From: Lathyrus oleraceus
Lineage: Eukaryota > Streptophyta > Magnoliopsida > Fabales > Fabaceae
Reading direction: 5' to 3'
DNA: 64,000 bases
Assembly (NCBI RefSeq): GCF_024323335.1
Contig: NC_066585.1
Location: forward strand, 177,881,149-177,945,148
Shown: positions 12,160 to 24,129 of the stretch, piece after piece
How the letters are laid out: each line of letters opens with the position of its first letter
How positions within the stretch are numbered: position 1 is the first letter of the stretch
Notes under the pieces: generated by a model
What the model was told of the DNA's origin: nothing
What the model saw: the letters and a program-made list of their open reading frames with translations, nothing else
Databases searched by the model: none
Translations under genes and position numbers: made by a program

Positions 12160-15100
12160 TGTAACGGTAAATTCATGATCGTCAAGCTATGGATAAGTTA
12201 GAGATCAAATAACAAGAGTCGCCATCGTGCTTTTATTGTTTCCATGGAAAAAGGGAAAAAGTACGAACAAAACCCAAAAGTGAGAAGTTTTCAAATCAAA
12301 ACTAATAAAATGTTAGAGATTACATGTAAGGGGGTTGGTTACACAGAGGGGAGGTGTTAGTACCCAAAGTGTCCTAGGTACTCCTAGGGAGCCCTTTTTA
12401 TGTGCATATGTATTTGGTACAAAAATGATGTTTACAAACAAATAGAATGGGGGGATGAGAAAAGAATTCATTAATTATGTTTTTGTGTTTGACAAGACCT
12501 TCGGACTTGTGCCTACGTACCAACATAAAAATGAGGGATCAAAACATCGTAGTTCGTGATATAAATTTCAAAGTAGATGCATTGCTTTTAACAAAATTAA
12601 GTTTGAAAGGCACAAAGACCTAAAATGGTTTGAATGAGTTAGTTTTTTTTTTGGCTTTTCTGAAAGTTTAAGTCAAGTATAGTTAAGTTTATTTACAAAT
12701 TTTATTTAAGAAAAGAAGTTTGAAAATTCAATGGCATAAGGCAAAAGTTTCTATCTTTTTGCAAAGTGGTCAAAGTTTAGAACAAAATATGTTCAATCAA
12801 AGAAGATTTTGAAAAGGGAGGGAAAGATTTTGAAATGAAAGAAATGTGGGGTAGATGAAGAGACTAATCCTATGCACAAAATCAAAAGTTAAGAGTAGAA
12901 AAGATCTGACTGATGGGTAGCAATCCAATAGACAAGAATGTCAATAGAAATCCAGAATTCCCTTAGACATTTAGAATCAAACAACACGCAAATGCACAAT
13001 TATATTATCTTGAAGAGAAAGGCATCAAATAAAGATAGCCACATCCAAGCTTAGCCATTCCACGGTCTTCTTCAGATTAGACCATGTAACAGATGAATTC
13101 CACAAGTCACATGTTCAAAATAACAGCTTCACAATGATCATGTTGCATATGAACTTAAAGGGATCTTGAATGATGTATCAAATGAAGTTCAAATTGCAAG
13201 CACTTGGTTTCACAATAAGTTGGCATTGGCCAAGTCCTTTAGCATAGGAATGTTGCCTAAGTTCTAAGTCCATTTGTCCAAGATCAAGCCAACGGTCCAC
13301 ACAAAAGTTTTTTAGGGTTCTTGTTGTTATTATATACTTTAATGGTCAAAGACCACACAAACAAGCAAAGTATACACAAACAATATATATCACAAAATAT
13401 GGTCCAAGTGGACAAAGTGAAAATTGCATTGACATAAACAATTAGAATGGTATGAATAATGGCAAATGAATAAGGACTAAAATTAAATGACATTAAAGTA
13501 AATGACTTGAAATTAAAAGTTAGTTGTTAATGAGTTAGAAATTAGTATTGTTTTGCTTTTGCTTTTCATTTTAAGACATTCTTTGGAGAACACTCAACCC
13601 ACTTATCACAAGCATGTATCCTTGAGCCAAGACATCTTCCAAAGGAAGGAAAAAAGATCAAGTTTCCACACAATACCATGAAAGGGGGGAGACTTACAAT
13701 CTCACTAACTAGAATGTTATGCCTTTTGTGTCACAAATTTAGCGCTATGTTAAGCAGTCGTAATTGGACTTATGTAGAAGTCACAACTATTTGAGGTCGG
13801 GCAATAAAATTTTGGTGTTAATGCATGTTTGAGACATAATATAATGGACTATGCTCATGAAACATACCACACACAAAAATAATATGCAAAAGAGGTGGCC
13901 TAATCTCATCCATACTTATGTTGATTTTTCAATCAACTAGCCTAAGACTTTGAGATATCATAGGCCAATTGAGATGGATGCATAAAGAAGGGGAATAAGA
14001 TGAAAAGGGAGGGGAATGAATCAAAACTCAAATTGGTCAAAGGAGGGTTTTTACCAAATTAATATCATCCATTTATTTTGGAAGATGGAATGTATATTCC
14101 ATCAATCCCCTAAATCCAATGATATTAACTTGACAAAGTCAAATCAACCTTGACCAAGGCCCAACAACAAGAGTCAAACTCAAACAAGTCATTACAATTG
14201 GTCAACACAATTAATTGACATTTATTCAAATTCAAAATACTAAAATAAGGCATTTAAATTAAATATGGTTTGTCAAATTCCTAAAACCTCATCAAAACAC
14301 CAAAGAAATGGCCATGAGATTTATGATAGGTCAAACAAGGTCAAAGGACCTTGGAGAAAAAAATCAGAATTTTTAAAGATTTAAAAGTATTTTTAGATAA
14401 TTAAAAATAATCACAAAACCCATTAAATCATGAAAAATATTAATAATGATCTAAAAAATAATTTTAATTCATAATATGAAAGAGGAATTTATTTGAAATT
14501 TTGTGGTGAAACTCTCATATTTTTTGGATCAATATTAAAATTAATATGAATTAATGAAAATAAAAGGAATAAAACAAAAATCAGAAAATGTGAAAAAACG
14601 TGAGCCACTTGATCTCCCTCATTAATTGAGGTGGCAGATCAAGTGACCTAAAACGCGCATTCCACCAAACACACGAGTCAGCATGCTGCAGGGATGGTAA
14701 TCACAATGGACGCATGAGATTAAAACGTTTTGAAATGATCATGTGGCTCAGAACTTGTCCAGCACACCACCAATGTGGACCTCCGGTCACCTTCTCAGGC
14801 GAAGCTCACCGGACTGGTTCAATCATCACCAACACATAAATGAAAAAGGAGGACATGATCTGAAAGAAAAAATGGCGTAGAGCACGAATCTGACCTCAAT
14901 TTTAACTAACTCCACATATATAGAAAGATATGAGGAGTTGAATTTTGAGGTGTGTCAACTGAGTTGCTTCGATTTGACCTCTAAGCAACTCAATCTTCTT
15001 GCCTACATTGGTAGGACTTCAGACAAACAAGGATCCAAGAGAATTGAGTAGAATTGAGTGAGAATCGAAGAGATGAAGTTTTCTGAAAATTACCTTCAAT

Positions 15101-16865
15101 GATATGCAGTTCTTGATGTTGCTTGCTCCAAACACGATCTGATCACACTTGAGAAGCTAGCAGGAAGTGATTAGAGAGGTTGCAAGGCTTTGGATCCTGG
15201 AGTTCTTGAATCTTCAACATTTGAGATTCAAACTCAAATTTCAAATTGAAATTTCTAAGGTTTTCCTTTAGAATGTGAGGGTTTCAATGGGGGGCAAAGC
15301 TGGTGCGCAAGGTGTGATTCAAATGAGCACAGAGGTCATGTATTAATAGCATGAATGAATGATATTTCCACACTTCAAAAATCTGTCCAAAATTAGCAAT
15401 GTTGATGGTACTAGTGCATGGACATGTACAGGCCCATGATGCAATGCAAAAAGGTCCAAAATGATTCCAATTGAGTTCTGAATGAAGCTTGAATGGCAAG
15501 GCATTGTGAACTGAAGTTTATGCAATTGATTCTTTCCAATGATGCAACCCTGTTAAAGCCATGCGCAGACCTAGCAAACCTTATCCAAAATGCATGAACT
15601 TAGGTTCTTTGGAAAGCTTGGATCAAGGGGAACAAGTTTTATGTTGAACACTTTTTCATTTGGAGTTTGGAACATGGAGAATTTTGAGGTGGAAGTTTGG
15701 AAATTTCAACATGTTAAAATTTTTTCTAAGTGTCAAGCCATATACCTCAATATTCCACCTTGCTTAACTTTTTAGGTGAGCTACAAATGAGAAAAGTGTC
15801 TTCATAAAATTTGTATCTATTTTAAACACCTTCAAAATGGTATCCCATTTCATGTCATTTGGATTTGGAATAATAGAGTTATGCATTTTTGAAGTTTGGA
15901 AAAATCACTTGTTCAATTGTATAGGTAAAAAATGACCTATAATGTAACCTCATATCACATGCTCATAAAAGTTGAATAGGCTCTAACTCTAAACATAAAA
16001 GTTGAAGTAGACATATTGATTTTTATTGTGAAACTTGGAAATATTTTATCTCATAAAAATTGAGAAAGTTATGGCCTTGGGAAGTTGACTTTCAAATTAG
16101 GGTTTAGACAAAATGACCTATAATGTTTCAACATAGAAAATGATTTTCAAAGAAAAAATAGCTCTAGGTATCAACATGAAAGTTGTTTGGAATGTCATTT
16201 AAAGTAACCTTTATCTTGGAATCATTTTAATATGGTGAAAATTGTAGGAGATAGGGTCGAGGGAGACCCAATTTTGATCAGATGAATTCATCTAGCAAAC
16301 CATCATCAACTAACTTGCTAACCTTCAATTCTTTGGACTTTCTTGGCTCATGGTAGATCATATATGCATAAGATGATGAATTTTTAAATGTACCTTTAGA
16401 AATTTGATCAATTGGTAAGATAACGTGTTAGAGAAGTTACTCAAGATACCCAGTCAAACTAGGGTTTCCAAGGCAAATCACCCTCAAACTCACGAAGAAA
16501 ATTTGATCAATATAACATGTAGGAATCAATGGAACTCATATATGATGCTCATAAACATTCTTGGATCAATTCATGGTTGTGCTCTTTGTCATGAGGGTCT
16601 CAAACCCTATATATGAACTTAATAGATAAATAGGATCATGCCTTACCTACAAAAGAGTTAGGCAAATGCAAAAGACATATTTTTGGTATTTTGGTTAGTA
16701 AAAATGATAATATACAAGTATGATACAATCACATAGTGCTTGGTGATCTCTCCCTAAACAAACCCAATTAAAGAGGAGTAAGGAGGATGTCAAGGTATGA
16801 TCCCAATGCTAATGCATATGATGAAATTGCATGAGGGATCTTAGGGTCAAAATTGGGGTCTTACA
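12160..16865 (-). mobile_element. Solo LTR (4.7 kb) of an Ogre-type retrotransposon
   Basis: The stretch starts with TGTAACGG and ends with GGTCTTACA, so it has TG...CA borders. A perfect 5-bp duplication CCACC flanks it (12155-12159 and 16866-16870). Near the low-coordinate end it contains AAGAGTCGCCATCGTGC and a GGGGAGGTGTTAGTACCC block that is also found, in the same place and direction, in the LTRs of Ogre-A and Ogre-B. That marks it as an LTR of the same broad group and puts its sense direction on the minus strand. No internal region is present between the two duplications, so the copy was reduced by LTR-LTR recombination. Open frames inside it (for example at 13284, 15284 and 15590) have no recognisable content. 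Confidence 0.88.
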
Positions 16866-16870
16866 CCACC

Positions 16871-16968
16871 ACATGGGTATTTTTTTGGAAACCTTCAAAT
16901 CATTGCATAAATCATTGTCATGCATCGGTCATGTCACCTCACTCTAGCAACATGTCATGCATATCATC
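16871..16968. other. Short pre-insertion sequence between solo LTR and Ogre-A
   Basis: About 100 bp rich in CATGTCATG-type words that separates two independent insertions. It continues across Ogre-A at 33048. Confidence 0.6.
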
Positions 16969-16973
16969 GCATT

Positions 16974-18816
16974 TGTTATACGGTGAACTGACTTTTGTGT
17001 TTTGCTTTGAAAAGCAATGTCGCGGATAGCAAGAGTCGCCACCGACTTTTCTTTTATCCAATAAGGAAAGGCGGAAAAGAACAGGAAAGACCTTGATTAG
17101 ATTTTGGGTTCGGGAGGTACATTATACAAAGGGAAGGTGTTAGCACCCTTTGTATCCATGGTTATCCATGGGCTCTTAATTGCTTAGCTCACTTATGTTT
17201 TCCTTGTTCGAGAAAGTGTTTGAGAAATGTGGTGTGTTTAGAACATATTTTGAAAGGAGAGTTTAACTTTATAATGATTCTTGTACGAATGTATACAAAG
17301 TGTTTATCTTGTTTGATTTTGAAAGATGTTTAGAAAAATATAACTCGGCGATGATTCTGGTGCGAATGTATACCAAGTGGTGATTTTCCAAAAGATGTTT
17401 TGAAAAGTGTGAGGTGTGAAAAGTATTTTAAGTTGTGAGCAAACATTTAAGAGTTATACCTAACAAAGGTCTTTATAGGTATTTCCTATCCTTAGGAGGG
17501 TAAAACTGTCCTTACTATTGAGAAGTAAGTAGTATTATCCTTTGGATGTAAAGGGACATCGTAGGGTCGTCGATCGGTCATTGAAGGCAACATTTGTAAG
17601 GATACCTTAGCATTCGAAGGGACGATCATCATTTAACCGTAGGCTACCACGAAGGGTCATCGAGGGACAAAGTCATGTATTCGAAGGCAACATTCGAGGG
17701 ACTATGATGATTTAACCGAAGGGTCTTTGCTAAGGGTATCCTTACCTTCGCGGAACATGGCCATAATATCATAAGGCACCAAAGAGAGGGCCCAGATCAT
17801 ATGTTCGAAAGCAATGTAATCAGTCAAGTAATTAAAATGAATCTTCACAAGGGTATCCCACAAATAAAGTGGAATACCTAGCAAACTGTCTCTTCAGGAG
17901 TATGTGAACCCTCACAAAATTCAACAAACGGGTTAGAATACCAAGCTAGGGTGCAACCAAGAATTGCACCAAACAAAGAATCACAACAATAATGGTGTCA
18001 GGCAAACAGCGTGTAGATGCAATAGAAAACATGTCAATCAAGTACAGAACATATTAGAATCCAAATGGAAAAAACAAATACTGTCATGTTCGCTACTGCC
18101 TCGCCTAGCGAAGGCTTGGCGAACCCTCGCTACATGTTCGCTCAGCGAAGTGCTGGCGAACGGCTGCGGGTTCTGGGTTCTCCTTTGATAACAGTGCGAT
18201 TTCCGGAACCCCAAATCCTATGGCATCCATTATAGAAATTACATGGTTAAACATTCAAGATATTGTGTTACACATTCATGCATACTTAAACCCATATGTA
18301 AAACCTAATGAGAAATTCAATCATAATGCCTCATGTATTTGTAGATATCAAATTAGGAGCATAAAATTAGTGGGGGTGTGGCAAACCTGTTTGCAATTGA
18401 GTTGGGCGGAGGTAACCTTTGTGCAGATGAGTTTCCTTCGGGGTATCCGGGGGTTACTCTTAATTCTCTTCGTTAGTTTCCAGGGTTTTTCCGGTTGCCT
18501 CTGTTAGGGTTTACTTGTTCCCTCTCTGTCCACCGTCTGTCTATGTCCCCTCCTCTGTGTGAAGTTCTGGTATTTATAATAATTGTGTCTTGGTGGGCTC
18601 AGAATTAAGCCCAAAATTTTCTGGTATTTCGTGAGCTCGCTAGGCGAGTGAGGTAGCGAAGGATTCGCCTAGCGAGCATGCCAGTTTAGGTCATCTTCTG
18701 GATTTGGTAACCTGTGCGCTGGACCCTTGCTCCTTTAACATTAATGTCTTGAAAATGGATTAGAATGTCTTGAAAAATGTCCTGAACACTTAACGGGCAA
18801 ATTTTGGGGTATGACA
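16974..18816 (-). repeat. 3' LTR of Ogre-A
   Basis: 1843 bp, nearly collinear with 31196-33042. It contains the conserved GGGAAGGTGTTAGCACC block (about 17130-17146), a cluster of TCGCCTAGCGA-type palindromes (18091-18170 and 18635-18678) and a TATA box. Open frames seen inside it, present in both LTR copies, have no recognisable content. Confidence 0.93.
18570..18582 (-). promoter_or_regulatory. TATA box of the Ogre-A LTR promoter
   Basis: On the sense (minus) strand ATTATAAATACC lies about 55-95 bp downstream of two CTCGCTAGGCGAG-type palindromes, and the pattern is repeated in the other LTR (about 32796). This is the only good TATA box near the middle of the LTR, so transcription probably begins just below 18550. 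Confidence 0.6.
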
Positions 18817-18831
18817 GTTGCCCCTGTTCAA
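18817..18831 (-). other. Polypurine tract of Ogre-A
   Basis: The sense strand reads TTGAACAGGGGCAAC directly before the 3' LTR; the AGGGGCA core is the same as that next to the Ogre-B 3' LTR. It should prime plus-strand DNA synthesis. Confidence 0.75.
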
Positions 18832-19019
18832 TATTCATAAACCGAGAGAGTTAGAATGGTATGTATGCCATTCGTGATCTGGAGGTGGAAGATTATTAAA
18901 CACTTAGAATGCCCCAAAAATTTGCGCTTGTTAATTAAAAGTTAGTCTTGATGGAGATGGGCTTAAAGATGCCATCCAGAAAGTATGAGGATGGAGGCTT
19001 CAGAGTGCGTCGTACATTA

Positions 19020-19770
19020 TACCATATATGATGAGATAAGAATCTGAATGGGTCATACACTGCTGGGGATATAGGATCAGAATGGATCATACGCTAGATC
19101 GTATCTGAATTGCAAAATGAACCGTCCGTTAGGCTGCATCTGGAGAGGTAAAGATCAGAATTGATCGTACGCTAGATCGTATCTGAGTAGCAGAATGAGC
19201 CGTCCGTTAGGCTGTATCTGGAAAGGTAAAGATCAGAATTGATCGTACGCTAGATCGTATCTGAGTAGCAGAATGAGCCGTCCATTAGGCTGTATCTGGA
19301 GAAATAAAGGTCAGAATGGATCGTACGCTAGATCATATATGAGTAGCAGAATGAGCCTTCCGTTTTGGCTGTATCTGATGATAAAAGGTAGTCGTACGCT
19401 AGACTACACTTCAGAATGTATCGTACGCTAGGTAGTATCTGAGGAATAAAGATCAGAATTGATCGTACGCTAGATCGTATCTGAGTAGCAGAATGAGCCG
19501 TCCGTTAGGCTGTATCTGGAGAAATAAAGGTCAGAATGGATCGTACGCTAGATCGTATCTGAGTAGTAGAATGAGCCTTCCGTTTGGTTGTATCTGATGA
19601 TAAAAGGTAGTCGTACGCTAGACTACACTTCAGAATGTACCGTACGCTGGGTAGTATCTGAGGGGATGAACATCCAAATGGATCGTACGCTAGACCGTAT
19701 TGGAACAGTTGAAGGAACCATACGTTAGGCTGAATCAGAATGAACCGTACGTTAGGCTATATCTGATAAT
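19020..19770 (-). repeat. Tandem repeat in the 3' untranslated region of Ogre-A (about 77-bp dimer)
   Basis: Units of about 77 bp recur from 19089 to 19560 and, more irregularly, to 19770. Each is built of two related halves of about 39 bp, both starting CAGAAT and ending GTATCTG: one with GATCGTACGCTAGATC, the other with GAGCCGTCCGTTAGGCT. Neighbouring units differ by few bases, so the array is young or has been homogenised. Variable tandem arrays in this position are a known property of Ogre elements and a proposed source of satellite DNA. Confidence 0.92.
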
Positions 19771-20749
19771 ATTTGTATATGTTGTATTTGCAATAAATGT
19801 CTGGGATGGGCTTAAAGATGCCATCATTAGGAGGATGTCAGAATGCTCATCAGAATGAACATCCATATGGATTATATCTGAAAGATGCATCTAAATCTAA
19901 AATGTAACCGATGAGGGTGTCTGAATGAACCTTTATTTTGACTGTATCGGGAGGGTAATTAACCTGAAAAAAGGTTAGCCTCATGCCATGTCATGATGCA
20001 TGAGATGTTTTATGCTTGTGAAAATAAATGTGAACATTGCATGCATGTATATGATGCGAAATGATGCATGAATGAATTATGCGTCTGAAAATTTTTGCCA
20101 GGGGAAAATAAATCCCCATATTCTGGTTGGAGACATTTGTATTGATGACCCTTTCTTAGCTAGGGGTATTTGATTTCTGGTCTGATGGTAGAAATATTCA
20201 ACAAAACCTGACTGGGGATAAAAGAGATGACCAGTCTGTCTAGTAGTGCCAATTTCTTCTGGGAAATAACTGGTTTTGCTGGGGAATAGGATTAGCAACT
20301 GGATTCATCGGAAAGCATGGTTAGACTTTATCCTCGACCCTAAAGTCTTTTAGTAATTGTTATTCCTATTTTATGCATGTATTTTCGGTAAACATCAATC
20401 ATGTTCAAACGCATATATTAATTCGAATTAAATCAATGGACATTTATGCAAACAAAACAGAGAAAGTAAAACAACAGCGTCTTTTTTGGAAATAAAATTG
20501 TATCGATTTTGAAAGAGGGCCTATAAACAAGCAATTTGAGTACAAGGAGACAGAGATCCTAGTAAGAGGAAATTGTCAAGAAAAAAAAGGAAAAGCTATG
20601 AAGAAGAAGTCCTATTGATTTTAATTTCACTGCTGTCATTATGTCTTCAAGCCTCTCATCTCCTGTTGTCGGGTAGAAGTGATTGGCTTGTTCAGTCCCT
20701 TTGACTTGGGTGAAGCTGACCTAGAACGGAACATAGTCATACGCTTTAA

Positions 20750-20945
20750 TCCCTAATTTTTGCCTAGACCGCCTTTTCAGGTTTTCAGTCCACCAGGATA
20801 CCCTTTCTTGCCCAATCCGCCTTTTCAGGTTTTCGACTTGCCGGGTGTACATTTTTATATGTTTATCCCTAGTTTTTGCCCGAACCCTTTTGGTTCGCCG
20901 GGATGCCCTTACTTTTGCCTAGATACGTCGACCTAGCGGGTCTCT
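20750..20945 (-). other. Conserved non-coding block downstream of integrase
   Basis: This stretch follows the integrase stop codon on the sense strand and is recognisably similar to 59450-59690 in Ogre-B. Shared words on the plus strand include CGACTTGCCGGGTGTACA, TTTTTGCCC, GGTTCGCCGGGATGCCC and TCAGTCCACC. CCGCCTTTTCAGGTTTTC occurs twice within it. Conservation in two strongly diverged elements without an open frame suggests a functional RNA or processing signal. Confidence 0.6.
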
Positions 20946-20946
20946 T

Positions 20947-22096
20947 TTATGCGTAGTATTTTTTAACTATGTCTGCGTTCACGGGATGTGGGAAGTCTTC
21001 GCCATCCATTGTAGCAAGCATCATGGCTCCACCAGAGAATACCTTCTTAACTACAAACGGCCCTTCGTATGTGGGAGTCCATTTGCCTCTAGAATCACCT
21101 TGTGGTAGAATGATACGCTTTATTACCAAGTCGCCAATTTGATATACCTGTCTCTTAACTTTCTTATTAAACGCCTGGGTCATGCGCTTCTGATATATCT
21201 GTCCATGACAAACAGCCGCGAGTCTCTTTTCATCAATCAAATTTATCTGATCGAGTCGAGTCTGAATCCATTCATCTTCCTCTAAGCCTGCATCTTTCAT
21301 AATTCTTAGAGAGGGAATATGAACTTCCACTGGTAAAACGGCTTCCATTCCATAGACTAAAGAGAAAGGAGTTGCCCCTGTCGAAGTGCGTACTGAAGTG
21401 CGATAACCATGAAGAGCAAAGGGTAACATCTCATGCCAGTCTTTGTATGTTACTGTCATCTTTTGTATGATCTTCTTAATATTCTTATTGGCAGCTTCTA
21501 CAGCGCCATTCATCTTTGGCCGGTACGGAGAAGAGTTATGGTGTTTTATTTTGAACTGCGTGCAGAGTTCAGTAATCATCTTGTTGTTCAAATTAGTACC
21601 ATTGTCAGTGATAACTCTTTCAGGGATGCCATACCGACAAATAAGACTATTCTTGATGAACCGTGCCACCACATTCTTGGTGACAGAAGCAAATGAGGCT
21701 GCCTCTACCCACTTCGTAAAATAATCAATAGCAACAAGAATGAAACGATGTCCATTAGAAGCAGTAGGTTTAATCTCTCCAATCACATCAATGCCCCACA
21801 TTGCAAAGGGCCAAGGTGTTGTCAACATGTTCAATGGAGTAGGAGGTACATGTACTTTGTCCGCATAGATCTGGCACTTGTGGCAAGTTCTGGAGTGATG
21901 GTGGCAATCAGCTTCCATGGTAGACCAATAATACCCTGATCTCAGAATCTTCTTGGCCATCGTATGTCCACTAGAATGAGTCCCAAAAGTACCGTCGTGT
22001 ATGTCTTCCATAATCTTTTCTGCTTCCCTTTTATCCACACAGCGAAGCAAAGTCGAATCATGATTACGTTTGTATAATACTCCATTACTCAAAAAA
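20947..22096 (-). pseudogene. Ogre-A integrase, frame-shifted away from RT
   Basis: The integrase domain inserts the reverse-transcribed DNA into the genome. The open frame is about 381 codons. In it the HHCC zinc-binding residues are at about H39, H43, C70 and C73, and the catalytic triad is D102 (GIDV), D163 (TDNG) and E199 with 35 residues between the last two, as expected. A C-terminal part with RGKWTPTYEGPFVVKK follows, typical of Tat-lineage integrases. There is no real methionine start: the first codons belong to the RT polyprotein, and the two frames are separated by a one-base loss in a run of seven T (around 22090-22096). By itself the domain looks catalytically intact; it is the fusion to RT/RNase H that is broken. 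Confidence 0.92.
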
Positions 22097-23889
22097 ATTT
22101 AGCGGAGAACTTCCTCAGAAACTTTCTGTCATTGATGGATGCTCCTTCAGGGTATTCTTGAGTTTCTAGATATCTTTTTACTTCGTGGAACCAAGGTTTC
22201 TCTTCTACTTCATCAGTATTCAATTCATAACAATATGCTGGTTCATCTAATTGTGCAATGGTGATCATGGGAGCTTCATTGTCCCATCTGACTCTGAACA
22301 TAGATGACATGGTAGCTAATGCGTCTGCCAACTGATTCTCTTCTCGTGGAATATGTTCGAATGTAATCTCTTCAAAGTATGGGATTAATGTCAACACCCG
22401 CTCTCGATAAGGGATGAGATTCAAATGTTTAGTCTCCCATTCTCCTTTGATCTGACTGATTACTAAGGCTGAGTCTCCGTACACTCTCAAAAACTTGATT
22501 TTCAGGTCTATAGCAGCCTTGAGTCCCAAAATACATGCTTCATACTCAGCCATATTGTTGGTACAGTCAAAACATAGTCTAGCAGTGAAAGGCGTATGGC
22601 AACCCCTGGGAGAAATAATTACAACACCAACACCATTGCCCAACGCATTAGAAGATCCGTCAAAAACCATAGTCCATCGGGATCCCAGTTCGGGTCCTTC
22701 ATATGGTCCAGGTTCTTCATAATCAGTAACAAGCATGACATCCTCATCTGGGAACTCAAAATTCATAGATTGGTAATCATCAACTGCTTGATGAGCCAAA
22801 TGATCAGCTAACACGCTTCCTTTGATGGCTTTCTGAGTAGTATATTGGATATCATACTCTGTTAAAATCATCTGCCATCTTGCTATTCTTCCGGAGAGGG
22901 CAGGTTTCTCAAATATATATTTGATAGGATCCATCTTAGAAATCAATAAAGTGGTATGATTCAACATATACTGTCTTAGTCGGCGAGCAGCCCAAGCCAA
23001 AGCACAGCAAGTTTTCTCGAGCAATGAGTATCTTGTTTCACAGTCGGTAAACTTTTTGCTAAGGTAGTATATGGCATCCTCTTTTCGACCAAACTCGTCA
23101 TGTTGCCCCAACACACACCCCATTGAATTTTCTAACACGGTCAAATACATGATTAGAGGTCTTCCTTCAACTGGTGGCATCAGAATTGGAGGTTCTTGGA
23201 GATACTTCTTGATTTTGTCAAAAGCTTCTTGACATTTATCATTCCAGATCATCTCTTGATTTTTCCTCAGTAATTTGAAGATGGGTTTGCAAGTAGCAGT
23301 CAAATGGGAGATAAATCGGGCAATGTAATTCAAGCGTCCCAAGAAACCTCTGACTTCCTTATCTGTACGGGGAACTGGCATTTCTTGAATAGCTCTCACC
23401 TTAGCCGGGTCAACCTCAATTCCTTTACCACTAACAATAAAGCCCAAGAGTTTCATAACCTCGGCTTTGATTTTCTCAGACATTTCAGGACGCATGCGAC
23501 GAACCTTTTGCTTAACAGGACGACAATCTTCCTTCATTGGCAAACGATGCACTACTATATCAGTATCCAGTCCTGGCATGTATTCATAAGACCAAGCAAA
23601 AATCTCTATATAGTCATGTAACATCTGAATCAATCTTTCTTTGACACTGTTTCCCAAGCCTGCTCCTATTTTGACTTCTTTCTTGTCTACTTCAGTACCC
23701 AGATTTACAGTTTCAATTGATTCCTCATGTGGCTGTATAGTCTTTTCCTCTTGCAGTAACAGTCTGGCAAGCTCTCCAGGTACTTCACAATCTTCCTCAC
23801 TTCCATCCTCGGCTTGGTAGATCGGATTTTTAAAGTCATAATGAACAGTAGCAGAATTATTATCAACAGGATCCAGAGTGGATATGGAT
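22089..23889 (-). pseudogene. Ogre-A RT/RNase H segment with the RT catalytic core deleted
   Basis: The exon should begin after a splice acceptor (TTGCAG ending at 23890 on the minus strand) and is open to a TGA at 22089. It starts with the acidic N-terminal part of Ogre pol (YDFKNPIYQAEDGSEEDCE) and the FAWSYEYMPGLD motif. Then KIKAEVMK is joined directly to LLGFIVSGKGIEVDP, which in family members lie on opposite sides of the RT fingers and palm. The junction is near 23450. From family knowledge about 160-180 residues, including the YVDD motif, are gone, in frame. Behind it are the degenerate RNase H (ETRYSLLEK...) and the second, archaeal-type RNase H with FDGSSN, AEYEA, GDSAL and ADALA acidic residues kept. 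DNA synthesis by this protein is impossible. Confidence 0.9.
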
Positions 23890-24129
23890 CTGCAATTTAT
23901 TACGTGAGTGTGTGTAAGAAAGCATAACTTGTTTAAAAGATGACAGGAAAGATAAAGAGCGCAATATTTGAATGCAAAAAGTCCATTGATTTATTGAATG
24001 TGGATATGCTTATGAAAATGACAAAACCCTTAACAAATTAGCTATTTGTGCCTCGGGCATAGACACAATGCTTTAAGAAGTTCAATTGTAAAAATTAAAA
24101 ATTTGCAACACTAAAATAGGCAATAACAA
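23890..24129 (-). other. Intron-like gap between protease and RT of Ogre-A
   Basis: The protease frame ends at a TAA (24130-24132), and the RT frame reopens after TTGCAG at 23890. Ogre elements are known for a spliced intron in exactly this place. The acceptor is clear; the donor was not assigned and may lie upstream, within the end of the protease frame. No coding content is seen inside. Confidence 0.6.
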
